From assembly GCA_012295275.1 (NCBI GenBank), contig CM022673.1, positions 19,459,810-19,523,809 of the forward strand: a DNA stretch of 64,000 nucleotides. Reading direction: 5' to 3'. This stretch comes from Chrysomallon squamiferum. Its lineage: Eukaryota > Mollusca > Gastropoda > Neomphalida > Peltospiridae. Shown here in pieces: positions 25,101 through 38,200 of this stretch. Made by a program: the position numbers and the translations under genes. The notes under the pieces were generated by a model. The model searched no databases and was not told where the DNA came from. It was given only the letters and a program-made list of their open reading frames with translations. The stretch's first letter is position 1. Each line of letters starts with the position of its first letter.

Positions 25101-26290
25101 CCACACACACCATCCATGTGAATGTATTCATTGCTGTATCAAAAAATGTTACAAGGCAATAAATACTGAAGCTTGTCTTTGAGGACATTTGAATCTGAAG
25201 TCTTGAAATGCTTAACAAGTCAGTTTGTTCCAAGTTGTGAATTTGTTCTTGTGTACCACTTTTACCTTAATATTTATTATGACAACTATTCTTGTATGTA
25301 AATTTGTGATGAATAAAACATTTCTTAACCCAATTATTAATTATAAAATATCCAGCAGGATACCATTCTCTCTTCTGGAGCACTTTATAACCAGCTAAAT
25401 TGTGTTGATCCATAGATAAGTGTTAAATGTGATTTTCTGCTTCTTCATTTTACACTGCAAAGTCAGGATATCATATACATGATTTCTGCACTAGGCAGCA
25501 TATCAACCAAGTTTTGATTAGTTTGTCATAATCCTTTGTGCATCACTTACTGTATTATTATTTTCTTTCAGATTTTTAATATTTCAATGAATACATTTAG
25601 GCAATTTCAAACACAGAACAATACTGAACACAAAGAGACATGGTGACATCACATTTATAGTTTTGATCATTTAAAATAATAATCAGGCATTTCAAATGGG
25701 ATTGGTTGTCTTGTGTTCATATATTTTACTGTTACTTAATAATAAGTGAGATGCCAGTATTAAAAGAAGTCTGTGGTTTTATCCCCACAATCCTAATGAA
25801 TAACACAAATACTTAGGTACAGCTGCATTTTCACAAACAAACTTCTAATGTTTATTAGTTTTTTATTTCTAAAATGAAATCCTTCATTAGATGCAATTCA
25901 ATTGCAATATTTCTTGACATTCCTACATTTGTAATTCATTTAATTCCTTTTTCATGAAAATTTCTCATAATTATTATAACAAACATAATATTATAGCTAT
26001 TTATTTATTCTTGAAATTTTCAAAAAAATTATATTCATTTTAACTTATCTTACATCTAATTAATTTCATTAAAATAAAACCTTTGTATCTGTTTTATCTA
26101 CATAATCATGTATGAGTTGCTATCATTGTTTTAGATGCAAAACTGGCCCTTATTATATCTACTCCTTTTAATTTAGTTTGTTCATTCGTTTTCATTTTCA
26201 TTAATAATATTCATTTTGTAAATATTTTCTGGAAGGTCACATCATGTCCTGTTGTGGTCTAAGACAAATATAGCTGTCTACAATTTAATC
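22158..26290. other. Convergent intergenic region with Tc1 relic
   Basis: Lies between the 3' end of the + strand paralogue and the 3' end of the progranulin gene. Apart from a decayed Tc1-like segment at about 23.4-23.65 kb and a small hairpin at 23265-23295 (ATACTTTCAT and its inverse around a TA-rich loop), it is AT-rich and I see no gene in it. Confidence 0.6.
23400..23660 (-). mobile_element. Decayed Tc1/mariner transposase N-terminal relic
   Basis: Reading the - strand from about 23.65 kb downward gives GWLNTSQ, then DVALYFHVHHRTLS, then (after a stop) INQTEQV, then CSGRPQV. This follows the Tc1-like transposase order of first helix-turn-helix, Gln-rich linker and a GRPR-like AT-hook. 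Beyond that, a THA/IHAQTVCSHL-like piece matches the second helix-turn-helix. Several stops and frameshifts interrupt it and the DDE catalytic part is absent. No terminal repeats were found. Confidence 0.5.
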
Positions 26291-29200
26291 TCAGGGATGT
26301 TGTCCAAGTTCAAACGGAATGATGTTAACAGAACGAACACAGTTTCCTGTTGAAAAGTTGCAAATGGAATTCTGTGGGCAGCAGTGTGTCATATCTGCAC
26401 AGCAGGTTGCCTGAGAAAAAAAACCCAGTCCAAAACACCTCTTAGTAAGTGATTTTGTCAATTTACAATTAATGAAAAAAGCTATTTATTAAAATAATTA
26501 TTATTAGATTATACCTCTTACTATTCTATTTCATGGAACAGCAATACTTTGAAATTAATATAAGGATACATTATTTAAACACTGAAACATGCCATTCAAA
26601 ACTATTTCTGGGTATAAATGTAGCAATTCCAGTAGTTTTTATATTTGTGTGAAAAAACAAAAAATTATATACTCTGGTTATCATTAAAACTGGCAGTTAA
26701 GAAACAAAAACTCACAACCAAGATTGTTTTTCAATTGTGTCCTACCCCAACTTCCAGAAACAGAGATAAAGCCCATGACCAAAACAAAAAATATTACCTG
26801 TTACTTAATTTACATTATAAACACATACCAGCTTGAAAGCTCAATCTAAGTCTTACTGAATAATAATTTTGGATTATTAGCAATCCATTAAGATTATAAC
26901 TATTTTTCTTTTTAAATTTTGAAACCAGATTCAATAAAAAATTCATAATTATAAAAGATATTGAAAATTACCTAAAATGCTAATATACCTTTAATCTTAC
27001 ATTAAAAAGCAGTTATGCAGTACGATAAAATATAACTGTGAAATGACCTCATAAATAACAGCAACAATAAAATACTTATCATGATACTAACATTTGGTAA
27101 AGGGCAGCACCCAAATTGATGTAATCCAATAGGACAGCAAGTAAATTCATCAGGGCAGTGTTTGAAATTGGGGCACACTATCATTTCAGTTTTCACTTGT
27201 AAAATTGTGGATAGAAATGTTTTTTCTCTTTCAAACCAAGGATGTTTTTTCAAGTCTTTGACACATTTACCAGCTGAAACATCACATGCAGTTCCATGTG
27301 GGCAGCAATGTAATCCATCTGAACAGCAAACAGCCTAAAATAAACGAGAGTATTTGTTATAAAATATCTATATAAAGGGTAACATCATGTAACAGTAACA
27401 TAATTTGGTCTATTATCTGCATGCAGATAAAGAAAGTATTAGCGTTCTTTATTTTAATAATGTTTTTCTTTCTTCTTTTTTTTTTTCTAATATAGTAATA
27501 ATGATAAAAGTAAATCCTGAAAATATTATTCTGATTGTAAACTATTAAACTGGTTCTGTATTTATAATAAACCTCTTCTGACTTTACAGTTCAGTGTATG
27601 TTTAGTTTTAAATGTATTAATTCATTTAATTTATTTATTATTTATTTTTAGTAAATCTAATAAAGTTTATAACAGATTACTATAACTAATCATTATTATT
27701 ACAATATATTGAACTATTTATGACTTTTGTCTTATTTTACTACTGGTATAGACAACCCTTTATTCTTACCTAAAACAAATTATTGAAAAAAAGAATTTAA
27801 GTAACAGTTATTAATTTTGATAGAATCTCAATCATCATTTTTCAAATAATATTTAATTAATAGCAATATATGAAGTTTTCATATCAAAACAAAACAAGTA
27901 ACACCATTATTTAATTCTGAAATTCTGTTTATTAAGGCTGACACAGTTCCAAATAAAACTGTACAACTACAAACATTTCCAACAATTTCAATTAAAGTAA
28001 TACCTTTTCCAATGGACAGCAGCCATACTGACCAGACATTTCTTTGCAGCAAGTCGAACCATCAGGACATTCAAATTTTCCATCAGGACACCTAATACTA
28101 GTCACTGCTCCTATGCTTATTACTTTAACCTATAAACAGATTTAAAATCCTCAATAATAGGTAGATTACAAAGAAAACTAACTTTAAGGAAGACAAATAA
28201 ATAGTTCTTCCTGTATTCTAATTAACATTTTATTTACAACTTTTCTAAAGTAAAACCGAAATTAATTCACTGTGAAAAATTAAATGAACTTCTGACATAT
28301 GCTGATACCTGTTTAAAAACACTTTTAGTATTCATTAGCCAATTATATGATGTACCATCTTGTTTAATACATCGACCTTGACTGACATCACAAGTTGTAA
28401 GATGTGGACAACAGTGAACACCGTCAGAACAACAGACAGCCTGTGGTTAAAAAATATAATCTTTTAAATATTCAAAGAGTCAACAGTATCAAAGCACATA
28501 AATGAAATATTTAATGTAAAACAGAAATTGTTTATATGCTAAAGTTTGTCACAAAAAATTGGGTAAAAACAATGATTTCAACACTTCAACATCATTATAA
28601 TAACTTGGAAACAGTTTAATTTAAACAGTGTGTTTACAAATTCTGGCAGTACCAATGTATCTGTTCCTTATAATTCTACAAATATATAAATTCTATCCAG
28701 AACATAAAATAGCACAAAGAACAATTTAATAATAAAGTCAGAGAATCTCAGGAAGTGAAAAAACTGAAAAGGAAACGATGGAAACTTTTAGAGACAAACA
28801 CACAACAGTCCATGCAAAAGTGTAATTCAATTTGTTACTAGGTATATAACACGTTTTAACCATTTTTGACTCAAATAACAGAATAATATTGTGTATTTTG
28901 TGAAAGAAAAAAACCAGTTACATGAAAGTTGGGTCTTACCTTTGGAAGTGGACAGCATCCCCACTGACCAGTTTTCAGTTTACAACAAGTGTCTCCAGAT
29001 GGACACGAATACTCTGGGTCACACTGCACATTCTCAGATTTTGTTACTATTGCTGTTGTTTTTGGTAACCATGGATATGATGTACCATCTTGTTTAATAC
29101 ATCGACCTTGACTGACATCACAAGTTGTAGAATGTGGACAACAATGAACACCGTCAGAACAACAGACAGCCTGGGGTTAAAAAATATAATCTTTTTAAAT

Positions 29201-32200
29201 AATTCAAATAGTGGAAACTTTCAAAGCACATAAGTGAAATATTTAATGTAAAACAGAAATTATTAATAAGTTTTAAAGTTTGTCTGAAGAAAATTGATAA
29301 AAACAATGGTTTCAATACCTCAACATTATTATAATAACATTGAAATAGTTTAATTTAAACAATATGTTTACAAATTCATGCAGTAACTATGTATCTGTTC
29401 TTTATGATTCTACAAATATATAAACTCCATAGAGAAAATAAACTAGGACATAGCACACTTTAATAACAAAGTCAGAGAATCTCAGGAAGTGAAAAAACTG
29501 AAAAGGAAACGATGGAAACTTTTAGAGACAAACACACAACAGTACAAGCAAAAGTGTAATTCAATTTGTTACTAGCCATATGTCACATCATAACTATTTT
29601 TCACTCAAATGACAGAATAACAATGTGTTTTTGTGAAAGCACATAGTAGTTTTTTAAACTTGGGTCCTACCTTTGGAAGTGGACAACATCCCCACTGACC
29701 AGTTTTCAGTTTACAACAAGTGTCTCCAGATGGACACGAATAATCTGGGTCACACTGCACATTCTCAGATTTTGTTACTATTGCTGTTCTTTTATGTAAC
29801 CATGGATATGATGTACCATCTTGTTTAATACATCGACCTTGACTGACATCACAAGTTGTAAGATGTGGACAACAGTGAACACCGTCAGAACAACAGACAG
29901 CCTGTGGTTAAAAAATATAATCTTTTAAATATTCAAAGAGTCAACAGTATCAAAGCACATAAATGAAATATTTAATGTAAAACAGAAATTGTTTATATGC
30001 TAAAGTTTGTCACAAACAATGATTTCAACACTTCAACATCATTATAATAACTTGGAAACAGTTTAATTTAAACAGTGTGTTTACAAATTCAGGCAGTACT
30101 TTGTATCTGTTCCTTATAATTCTACAAATATATAAATTCTATCCAGAACATAAAATAGCACAAAGAACAATTTAATAATAAAGTCAGAGAATCTCAGGAA
30201 GTGAAAAAACTGAAAAGGAAACGATGGAAACTTTTAGAGACAAACACACAACAGTCCATGCAAAAGTGTAATTCAATTTGTTACTAGGTATATGACACGT
30301 TTTAACCATTTTTGACTCAAATAACAGAATAATATTGTGTATTTTGTGAAAGAAAAAAACCAGTTACATGAAAGTTGGGTCTTACCTTTGGAAGTGGACA
30401 GCATCCCCACTGACCAGTTTTCAGTTTACAACAAGTGTCTCCAGATGGACACAAATACTCTGGGTCACACTGCACATTCTCAGATTTTGTTACTATTGCT
30501 GTTGTTTTTGGTAACCATGGATATGATGTACCATCTTGTTTAATACATCGACCTTGACTGACATCACAAGTTGTAAGATGTGGACAACAGTGAACACCGT
30601 CAGAACAACAGACAGCCTGGGGTTAAAAAATATAATGTTTTAAATATTCAAATAGTGGAAACTTTCAAAGCACATAAGTGAAATATTTAATGTGAAACAG
30701 AAATTATTTATAAGTTTGAATAAAGTTTCTCCGAAGAAAATTGATAAAACAATGGTTTCAATACCTCAACATTATTATAACTTTGAAATAGTTTAATTTA
30801 AACACTATGTTTACAAATTCATGCAGTAACTATGTATCTGTTCTTTATGATTCAACAAATATATAAACTCCATAGAGAAAATAAACTAGGACATAGCACA
30901 CATTAATAATAAAGTCAGAGAATCTGAAGGAGTGAAGAAACTGAAAAGGAAAGGATGGAACTTTTCAGAGAAAAACACACAACAGTCCATGCAAAAGTGT
31001 AATTCAATTTGTTACTAGGCATATGACACGTTTTAACCATTTTTGACTCAAATAACAGAATAATAGTGTGTATTTTGTGAAAGAAAAAAACCAGTTACAT
31101 GAAATTTGGGTCTTACCTTTGGAAGTGGACAGCATCCCCATTGACCAGTTTTCAGTTTACAACAAGTGTCTCCAGATGGACACGAATACTCTGGGTCACA
31201 CTGAACGTTCTCAGATTTTGTTACTATTGCTGCACTTTTTGGTAACCATGGATATGATGTACCATCTTGTTTAATACATCGACCTTGACTGACATCACAA
31301 GTTGTAAGATGTGGACAACAGTGAACACCGTCAGAACAACAGACAGCCTGAGGTTAAAAAATATAATCTTTTAAATATTCAAAGAGTCAACAGTATCAAA
31401 GCACATAAATGAAATATTTAATGTAAAACAGAAATTGTTTATATGCTAAAGTTTGTCACAAAAAAATGGGTAAAAACAATGGTTTCAACACTTCAACATC
31501 ATTATAATAACTTGGAAACAATTTAATTTAAACAGTGTGTTTACAAATTCTGGCAGTACCAATGTATCTGTTCCTTATAATTCTACAAATATATAAATTC
31601 TATCCAGAACATAAAATAGCACAAAGCACAATTTAATAATAAAGTCAGAGAATCTCAGGGAGTGAAAAAACTGAAAAGGAAACGATGGAAACTTTTAGAG
31701 ACAAACACACAACAGTACAAGCAAAAGTGTAATTCAATTTGTTACTAGCCATATGTCACATCATAACTATTTTTCACTCAAATGACAGAATAACAATGTG
31801 TTTTTGTGAAAGCAGATAGTAGTTTCTTAAACTTGGGTCCTACCTCTGGAAGTGGACAGCATCCCCATTGACCAGTTTTCAGTTTACAACAAGTGTCTCC
31901 AGATGGACACAAATACTCTGGGTCACACTGCACATTCTCAGATTTTGTTACTATTGCTGTTCTTTTATGTAACCATGGATATGATGTACCATCTTGTTTA
32001 ATACATCGACCTTGACTGACATCACAAGTTGTAAGATGTGGACAACAGTGAACACCGTCAGAACAACAGACAGCCTGTGGTTAAAAAATATAATGTTTTA
32101 AATATTCAAATAGTGGAAACTTTCAAAGCACATAAGTGAAATATTTAATGTGAAACAGAAATTATTTATAAGTTTGAATAAAGTTTCTCCGAAGAAAACT

Positions 32201-35200
32201 GATAAAACAATGGTTTCAATACCTCAACATTATTATAACTTTGAAATAGTTTAATTTAAACAGTATGTTTACAAATTCATGCAGTAACTATGTATCTGTT
32301 CTTTATGATTCAACAAATATATAAACTCCATAGAGAAAATAAACTAGGACATAGCACACATTAATAATAAAGTCAGAGAATCTCAGGAAGTGAAGAAACT
32401 GAAAAGGAAAGGATGGAACTTTTCAGAGAAAAACACACAACAGTCCATGCAAAAGTGTAATTCAATTTGTTACTAGGCATATGACACGTTTTAACCATTT
32501 TTGACTCAAATAACAGAATAATAGTGTGTATTTTGTGAAAGAAAAAAACCAGTTACATGAAATTTGGGTCTTACCTTTGGAAGTGGACAGCATCCCCATT
32601 GACCAGTTTTCAGTTTACAACAAGTGTCTCCAGATGGACACGAATACTCTGGGTCACACTGCACATTCTCAGATTTTGTTACTATTGCTGTTGTTTTTGG
32701 TAACCATGGATATGATGTACCATCTTGTTTAATACATCGACCTTGACTGACATCACAAGTTGTAAGATGTGGACAACAGTGAACACCGTCAGAACAACAG
32801 ACAGCCTGGGGTTAAAAAATATAATCTTTTTATAATTCAAATAGTCGACAGTATCAAAGCACGTAAGTGAAATATTTAATGTAAAACAGAAATTATTAAT
32901 AAGTTAAAGTTTGTCTGAAGAAAATTGATAAAAACAATGGTTTCAATACCTCAACATTATTATAATAACATTGAAATAGTTTAATTTAAACAATATGTTT
33001 ACAAATTCATGCAGTAACTATGTATCTGTTCTTTATGATTCTACAAATATATAAACTCCATAGAGAAAATAAACTAGGACATAGCACACTTTAATAACAA
33101 AGTCAGAGAATCTCAGGAAGTGAAAAAACTGAAAAGGAAACGATGGAAACTTTTAGACACAAACACACGACAGTACAAGCAAAAGTGTGATTCAATTTGT
33201 TACTAGGCATATGTCACATCATAACTATTTTTCACTCAAATGACAGAATAACAATGTATTTTTTGTGAAAGCACATAGTAGTTTTTTAAACTTGGGTCCT
33301 ACCTTTGGAAGTGGACAACATCCCCACTGACCAGTTTTCAGTTTACAACAAGTGTCTCCAGATGGACACGAATACTCTGGGTCACACTGAACGTTCTCAG
33401 ATTTTGTTACTATTGCTGCACTTTTTGGTAACCATGGATATGATGTACCATCTTGTTTAATACATCGACCTTGACTGACATCACAAGTTGTAAGATGTGG
33501 ACAACAGTGAACACCGTCAGAACAACAGACAGCCTGAGGTTAAAAAATATAATCTTTTAAATATTCAAAGAGTCAACAGTATCAAAGCACATAAATGAAA
33601 TATTTAATGTAAAACAGAAATTGTTTATATGCTAAAGTTTGTCACAAAAAAATGGGTAAAAACAATGGTTTCAACACTTCAACATCATTATAATAACTTG
33701 GAAACAATTTAATTTAAACAGTGTGTTTACAAATTCTGGCAGTACCAATGTATCTGTTCCTTATAATTCTACAAATATATAAATTCTATCCAGAACATAA
33801 AATAGCCAAAGCACAATTTAATAATAAAGTCAGAGAATCTCAGGGAGTGAAAAAACTGAAAAGGAAACGATGGAAACTTTTAGAGACAAACACACAACAG
33901 TACAAGCAAAAGTGTAATTCAATTTGTTACTAGCCATATGTCACATCATAACTATTTTTCACTCAAATGACAGAATAACAATGTGTTTTTGTGAAAGCAG
34001 ATAGTAGTTTCTTAAACTTGGGTCCTACCTCTGGAAGTGGACAGCATCCCCATTGACCAGTTTTCAGTTTACAACAAGTGTCTCCAGATGGACACGAATA
34101 CTCTGGGTCACACTGCACATTCTCAGATTTTGTTATTATTGCTGTTGTTTTCGATAACCATGGATATGATGTACCATCTTGTTTAATACATCGACCTTGA
34201 CTGACATCACAAGTTGTAAGATGTGGACAACAGTGAACACCGTCAGAACAACAGACAGCCTGGGGTTAAAAAATATAATGTTTTAAATATTCAAATAGTG
34301 GAAACTTTCAAAGCACATAAGTGACATATTTAATGTGAAACAGAAATTATTTATAAGTTAAAGTTTGTCTGAAGAAAATTGATAAAAACAATGGTTTCAA
34401 TACCTCAACATTATTATAATAACATTGAAATAGTTTAATTTAAACAATATGTTTACAAATTCATGCAGTAACTATGTATCTGTTCTTTATGATTCTACAA
34501 ATATATAAACTCCATAGAGAAAATAAACTAGGACATAGCACACTTTAATAACAAAGTCAGAGAATCTCAGGAAGTGAAAAAACTGAAAAGGAAACGATGG
34601 AAACTTTTAGACACAAACACACGACAGTACAAGCAAAAGTGTAATTCAATTTGTTACTAGGCATATGTCACATCATAACTATTTTTCACTCAAATGACAG
34701 TATACCAATGTATTTTTTGTGAAAGCAGATAGTAGTTTTTTAAACTTGGGTCCTACCTTTGGAAGTGGACAACATCCCCACTGACCAGTTTTCAGTTTAC
34801 AACAAGTGTCTCCAGATGGACACGAATAATCTGGGTCACACTGCACATTCTCAGATTTTGTTACTATTGCTGTTCTTTTATGTAACCATGGATATGATGT
34901 ACCATCTTGTTTAATACATCGACCTTGACTGACATCACAAGTTGTAAGATGTGGACAACAGTGAACACCGTCAGAACAACAGACAGCCTGGGGTTAAAAA
35001 ATATAATGTTTTAAATATTCAAATAGTGGAAACTTTCAAAGCACATAAGTGAAATATTTAATGTAAAACAGAAATTATTTATAAGTTTGAATAAAGTTTC
35101 TCCGAAGAAAATTGATAAAACAATGGTTTCAATACCTCAACATTATTATAACTTTGAAATAGTTTAATTTAAACAGTATGTTTACAAATTCATGCAGTAA

Positions 35201-38200
35201 CTATGTATCTGTTCTTTATGATTCAACAAATATATAAACTCCATAGAGAAAATAAACTAGGACATAGCACACATTAATAATAAAGTCAGAGAATCTGAAG
35301 GAGTGAAGAAACTGAAAAGGAAAGGATGGAACTTTTCAGAGAAAAACACACAACAGTCCATGCAAAAGTGTAATTCAATTTGTTACTAGGCATATGACAC
35401 GTTTTAACCATTTTTGACTCAAATAACAGAATAACAAGTGTGTTTTTGTGAAAGCAAAAACCAGTTACATGAAATTTGGGTCTTACCTTTGGAAGTGGAC
35501 AGCATCCCCATTGACCAGTTTTCAGTTTACAACAAGTGTCTCCAGATGGACACAAATACTCTGGGTCACACTGCACATTCTCAGATTTTGTTACTATTGC
35601 TGTTGTTTTTGGTAACCATGGATATGATGTACCATCTTGTTTAATACATCGACCTTGACTGACATCACAAGTTGTAAGATGTGGACAACAGTGAACACCG
35701 TCAGAACAACAGACAGCCTGGGGTTAAAAAATATAATGTTTTAAATATTCAAATAGTGGAAACTTTCAAAGCACATAAGTGAAATATTTAATGTGAAACA
35801 GAAATTATTTATAAGTTTGAATAAAGTTTCTCCGAAGAAAATTGATAAAAACAATGGTTTCAATACCTCAACATTATTATAACTTTGAAATAGTTTAATT
35901 TAAACAGTATGTTTACAAATTCATGCAGTGACTATGTATCTGTTCTTTATGATTCAACAAATATATAAACTCCATAGAGAAAATAAACTAGGACATAGCA
36001 CACATTAATAATAAAGTCAGAGAATCTGAAGGAGTGAAGAAACTGAAAAGGAAAGGATGGAACTTTTCAGAGAAAAACACACAACAGTCCATGCAAAAGT
36101 GTAATTCAATTTGTTACTAGGCATATGACACGTTTTAACCATTTTTGACTCAAATAACAGAATAATAGTGTGTATTTTGTGAAAGAAAAAAACCAGTTAC
36201 ATGAAATTTGGGTCTTACCTTTGGAAGTGGACAGCATCCCCATTGACCAGTTTTCAGTTTACAACAAGTGTCTCCAGATGGACACAAATACTCTGGGTCA
36301 CACTGCACATTCTCAGATTTTGTTACTATTGCTGTTGTTTTTGGTAACCATGGATATGATGTACCATCTTGTTTAATACATCGACCTTGACTGACATCAC
36401 AAGTTGTAAGATGTGGACAACAGTGAACACCGTCAGAACAACAGACAGCCTGGGGTTAAAAAATATAATGTTTTAAATATTCAAATAGTGGAAACTTTCA
36501 AAGCACATAAGTGAAATATTTAATGTGAAACAGAAATTATTTATAAGTTTGAATAAAGTTTCTCCGAAGAAAATTGATAAAAACAATGGTTTCAATACCT
36601 CAACATTATTATAACTTTGAAATAGTTTAATTTAAACAGTATGTTTACAAATTCATGCAGTGACTATGTATCTGTTCTTTATGATTCAACAAATATATAA
36701 ACTCCATAGAGAAAATAAACTAGGACATAGCACACATTAATAATAAAGTCAGAGAATCTGAAGGAGTGAAGAAACTGAAAAGGAAAGGATGGAACTTTTC
36801 AGAGAAAAACACACAACAGTCCATGCAAAAGTGTAATTCAATTTGTTACTAGGCATATGACACGTTTTAACCATTTTTGACTCAAATAACAGAATAATAG
36901 TGTGTATTTTGTGAAAGAAAAAAACCAGTTACATGAAATTTGGGTCTTACCTTTGGAAGTGGACAGCATCCCCATTGACCAGTTTTCAGTTTACAACAAG
37001 TGTCTCCAGATGGACACGAATACTCTGGATCACACTGAACGTTCTCAGGTTTTGTTGCTATTGCTGCACTTTTTGGTAACCATGGATATGATGTACCATC
37101 TTGTTTAATACATCGACCTTGACTGACATCACAAGTTGTAAGATGTGGACAACAGTGAACACCGTCAGAACAACAGACAGCCTGGGGTTAAAAAATATAA
37201 TCTTTTAAGTATTTAAATAGAGGATGCTATCAAAGCACATAAATCAAATATGTAAGGTGAAACAGAAATTATTTTTATAGATCACTTAATCAGAAATAGT
37301 ATTGGGAAAACAATGGTTTCATTACTTTGATGGGATTACAGGAATTTGTGAAACAGATTAACTTAAAAAGAATACATTTTGCATGGGAATAGCTGTTACT
37401 GTATTTAAATTCCATTATAGCAATGTGCAAAATAAACTGATGTGTCTATGTACGGTTATTATAAAATGCTTGTGGAATTTAAAACGTGATCTATACATGA
37501 GAAGTTTTGTATGTAATAAGAATAAGAGGAAACAAATTTTGGATTTTTTATATATATTTGCTGTTGAGATTTTTGATTTTCAGTATGACCATTGTGATTA
37601 TTGAAACAATTTGTGATATAATTCTGAAGTTCTAGAAATATAGTTTGTAATTATTTTCTTTTGAACCATAATGATGATTATAAGAATTGTGAAGAAATGA
37701 ATCTGTTTAAAGGAAAAGATTCTAGTAAAACCTTTCAGGAAAATCTGAAGCAACTGAGCAAGAGGGCAGGAACCCCAAACATCAGCTGTAAGTTTATACT
37801 GACATTACATTTATCACCTATTGATGGAAATGTCAACAGCAATGAAATTATTTTGTGACTAGCATTATCACATCTGTGTTTTTGCATGTTATATGTTGCA
37901 ACTGTGAAGAGCAGTGTAAATGGTCAGGACAACAAACAGCCTACAATGAAAGTAAATTAAGGTAAGAAAGAAGCACAAACTGTGGTTTTTAATACCCTGG
38001 TTATGGAACACATGATGGAATGGGAAGCAGTTATTTATAAAAATTAGTTTAAAATGAACAATAGCTCAGAATCCTTGCAACAGTTCAGGTATGGTATTTT
38101 TTCTGAAATTTCTTTACAAACTCCTAAGTCAAGACCATGCATCTATTTCTGGACTATCAATGTACAGTAACTTTCTGAACCAGCAATGCTTTATGCAATA

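Noticed and set aside
28891-37108. Repeated 68-residue open frames on the + strand, each beginning MYFVKEKNQLHE or similar
   Set aside because: They are the antisense of granulin array exons and their donor-side introns; the cysteine pattern, splice sites and exact 231-bp exon length are all on the - strand.
28309-37230. Array considered as satellite DNA or a CRISPR-like repeat
   Set aside because: Units are about 730 bp, encode spliced granulin exons, and lack short direct repeats with variable spacers; this is a gene-internal tandem duplication in a eukaryote.
37871-37941. Granulin-like exon considered as part of the progranulin coding sequence
   Set aside because: It lacks the HCCP cysteines, has no convincing donor, and including it would put two C-halves in a row.
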